Of a DNA stretch of 52,122 nt, positions 51,406 through 52,122 are shown piece after piece. Below the pieces are notes generated by a model. The model was not told where the DNA came from, did no database searches, and saw only the letters and a program-made list of their open reading frames with translations. Numbering within the stretch: the stretch's first letter is position 1; every line of letters starts with the position of its first letter. Source of the stretch: Pedobacter sp. UBA4863 (GTDB taxonomy: Bacteria; Bacteroidota; Bacteroidia; Sphingobacteriales; Sphingobacteriaceae); assembly GCF_002399615.1 (NCBI RefSeq), contig NZ_DHDZ01000035.1, positions 17,268-69,389 of the forward strand, written 5' to 3'. Position numbers and translations under genes: made by a program.

Positions 51406-51843
51406 TTATTTTTTTGCTGGCGGATAAGCCAATGTTAACTGGTTAATTTTTTCTAAAGTGGAGATTAACTGCTCTCGCTCTCTCACACTTAATCTTTCGT
51501 TCAAGTATTCGTTAAAAGAAATGACTACATCGCGGGCAAGCTTTCGTTTTTCTATTCCAAATGGTGTTAAGTAAACTTTTACCGACCGTTTATCTCCTTC
51601 GGAGGTTTCTCTGTAGATTAACCCCGATTCTTCCATGTTGTTTAACATTCGCGATAAACTTGTGGCCTTTACACCGAGTAATGCTGCCAACGCAGACACC
51701 GCTGTACCATCGGCCTCGATATTAATTAACATATAGCCAATAGCCTGTGTGATGCCAAAGCCAGCTGCAACTTGGTTATAAGTGTTCGATACGTTTTGCC
51801 AAACTACTTTAAGAAAATAATCTACGGTTTCTTTCTGCTTCAT
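51406..51843 (-). CDS. MarR family transcriptional regulator
   Basis: The 145-residue winged-helix regulator has the MarR core: DGTAVSALAALLGVKATSLSRMLNNMEESGLIYRE (about 46-80) followed by the wing DKRSVKVYLTPFG. As the first gene of the operon, one base before the multifunctional enzyme gene, it most likely controls beta-oxidation in response to an acyl-CoA. A palindrome (TATGC-TT-GCATA, 51851-51862) lies between its -7 box and its start codon, which would suit autorepression. The ligand is inference. Confidence 0.92.
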   Translation of the reverse strand: MKQKETVDYFLKVVWQNVSNTYNQVAAGFGITQAIGYMLINIEADGTAVSALAALLGVKATSLSRMLNNMEESGLIYRETSEGDKRSVKVYLTPFGIEKRKLARDVVISFNEYLNERLSVREREQLISTLEKINQLTLAYPPAKK

Positions 51844-51850
51844 TATTTAT

Positions 51851-51895
51851 TATGCTTGCATAGCAAATTTATACAATTGGTTTTTATTATGCAAG
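51851..51895 (-). promoter_or_regulatory. promoter and operator-like palindromes before the MarR gene
   Basis: On the minus strand TAAATTTG (51864-51871) is a -7 box 20 bases before the ATG. Just downstream lies tatgcttgcata (51851-51862), a 5-bp palindrome with a 2-base centre. A related half-site tatgcaag (51888-51895) lies upstream and pairs with cttgcata (51855-51862). This is a reasonable MarR operator arrangement. Confidence 0.5.
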
Positions 51896-52122
51896 GAGAA
51901 TGTTAATTTTTGTTGTGGTTTTAATTAAAAGCTGTTTACCAAGTAGATTTGCTACCGCTTAAGCACAGCACTTACGATGCTCGTTTATGGTATATGGTAC
52001 GTCATCCATCATACCTTATAATACATCGCTATCAATGTAACTATGCGATTTGCATACCCCCCTCTTGGAGAGGCTAGATTTTTAAAATAAACCACAAACA
52101 CTTGTATATCAACTATTTATTG
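51896..52122. other. right edge, no gene recognised
   Basis: No ORF of interest is seen. A small cctct/agagg hairpin lies near 52061-52075. The neighbouring gene lies outside the window. Confidence 0.4.

Overview
The window looks like the chromosome of a member of the Bacteroidota, most likely a Sphingobacteriaceae (Pedobacter-like) bacterium. Evidence: AT-rich DNA, no Shine-Dalgarno sequences, promoters of the TTTG / TAnnTTTG type, a recF-DUF721 pair, many 'SSC' lipoproteins, a bacillithiol-type YtxJ protein, and a sphingolipid locus. The assignment is from gene content only.

Layout. (1) 1-858: gene-poor flank with hairpins and a reversed copy of a repeat that recurs at 11.1 and 12.0 kb. 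(2) 859-10193: a seven-gene, largely translationally coupled defence operon: hsdM, hsdS, an Abi-C domain protein, kwaA, kwaB (Kiwa), a DUF1016/YhcG PDDEXK nuclease and hsdR. (3) 10194-12240: accessory cassettes: an unknown ORF and a ParD/ParE toxin-antitoxin pair lying between two ~215-bp direct repeats with nested inverted arms. (4) 12309-18871: housekeeping genes: small lipoprotein, DUF721, recF, TPR membrane protein, ribH, ytxJ, mqo, OsmC, AraC regulator. (5) 19297-30705: a ceramide and inositol-lipid locus: serine palmitoyltransferase, GNAT-like candidate ceramide synthase, SDR candidate ceramide reductase, myo-inositol-phosphate synthase, PgpA-like phosphatase, GtrA, DUF5686 outer-membrane protein, a CDP-alcohol phosphatidyltransferase fused to DUF4833, a fatty-acid-hydroxylase-like protein and a PAP2 protein with Aur1-like motifs. 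(6) 30965-43804: histidine kinase, lipA, PIF1-like helicase, Tat-exported phospholipase C, aldose epimerase, hydroxyacid dehydrogenase, esterase, TIGR01777 SDR and photolyase. (7) 43838-51843: two FKBP lipoprotein genes, then a MarR-led fatty-acid beta-oxidation operon containing an inserted four-helix-bundle (23S IVP-type) gene and an interspersed intergenic repeat.

How the parts work together. In region 2 the type I enzyme would methylate self DNA and cut foreign DNA. Kiwa (KwaA in the membrane, KwaB inside), the Abi-C protein and the second nuclease add further anti-phage layers from the same transcript. A perfect 18-bp inverted repeat separates the first five genes from the nuclease and hsdR genes. 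In region 5 the first three genes can make dihydroceramide. Ino1, the CDP-alcohol transferase and PgpA can make phosphatidylinositol. The PAP2 protein could move phosphoinositol onto ceramide, giving inositol phosphorylceramide, and the hydroxylase could 2-hydroxylate the acyl chain.

The most noteworthy items are the combined restriction-Kiwa-Abi operon, the repeat family bracketing it, the complete inositol-phosphoceramide locus with an unusual enzyme-DUF4833 fusion, and several genes whose -7 box lies exactly four bases before the start codon, which suggests leaderless mRNAs. No rRNA, tRNA, CRISPR array, transposase or integrase was seen.
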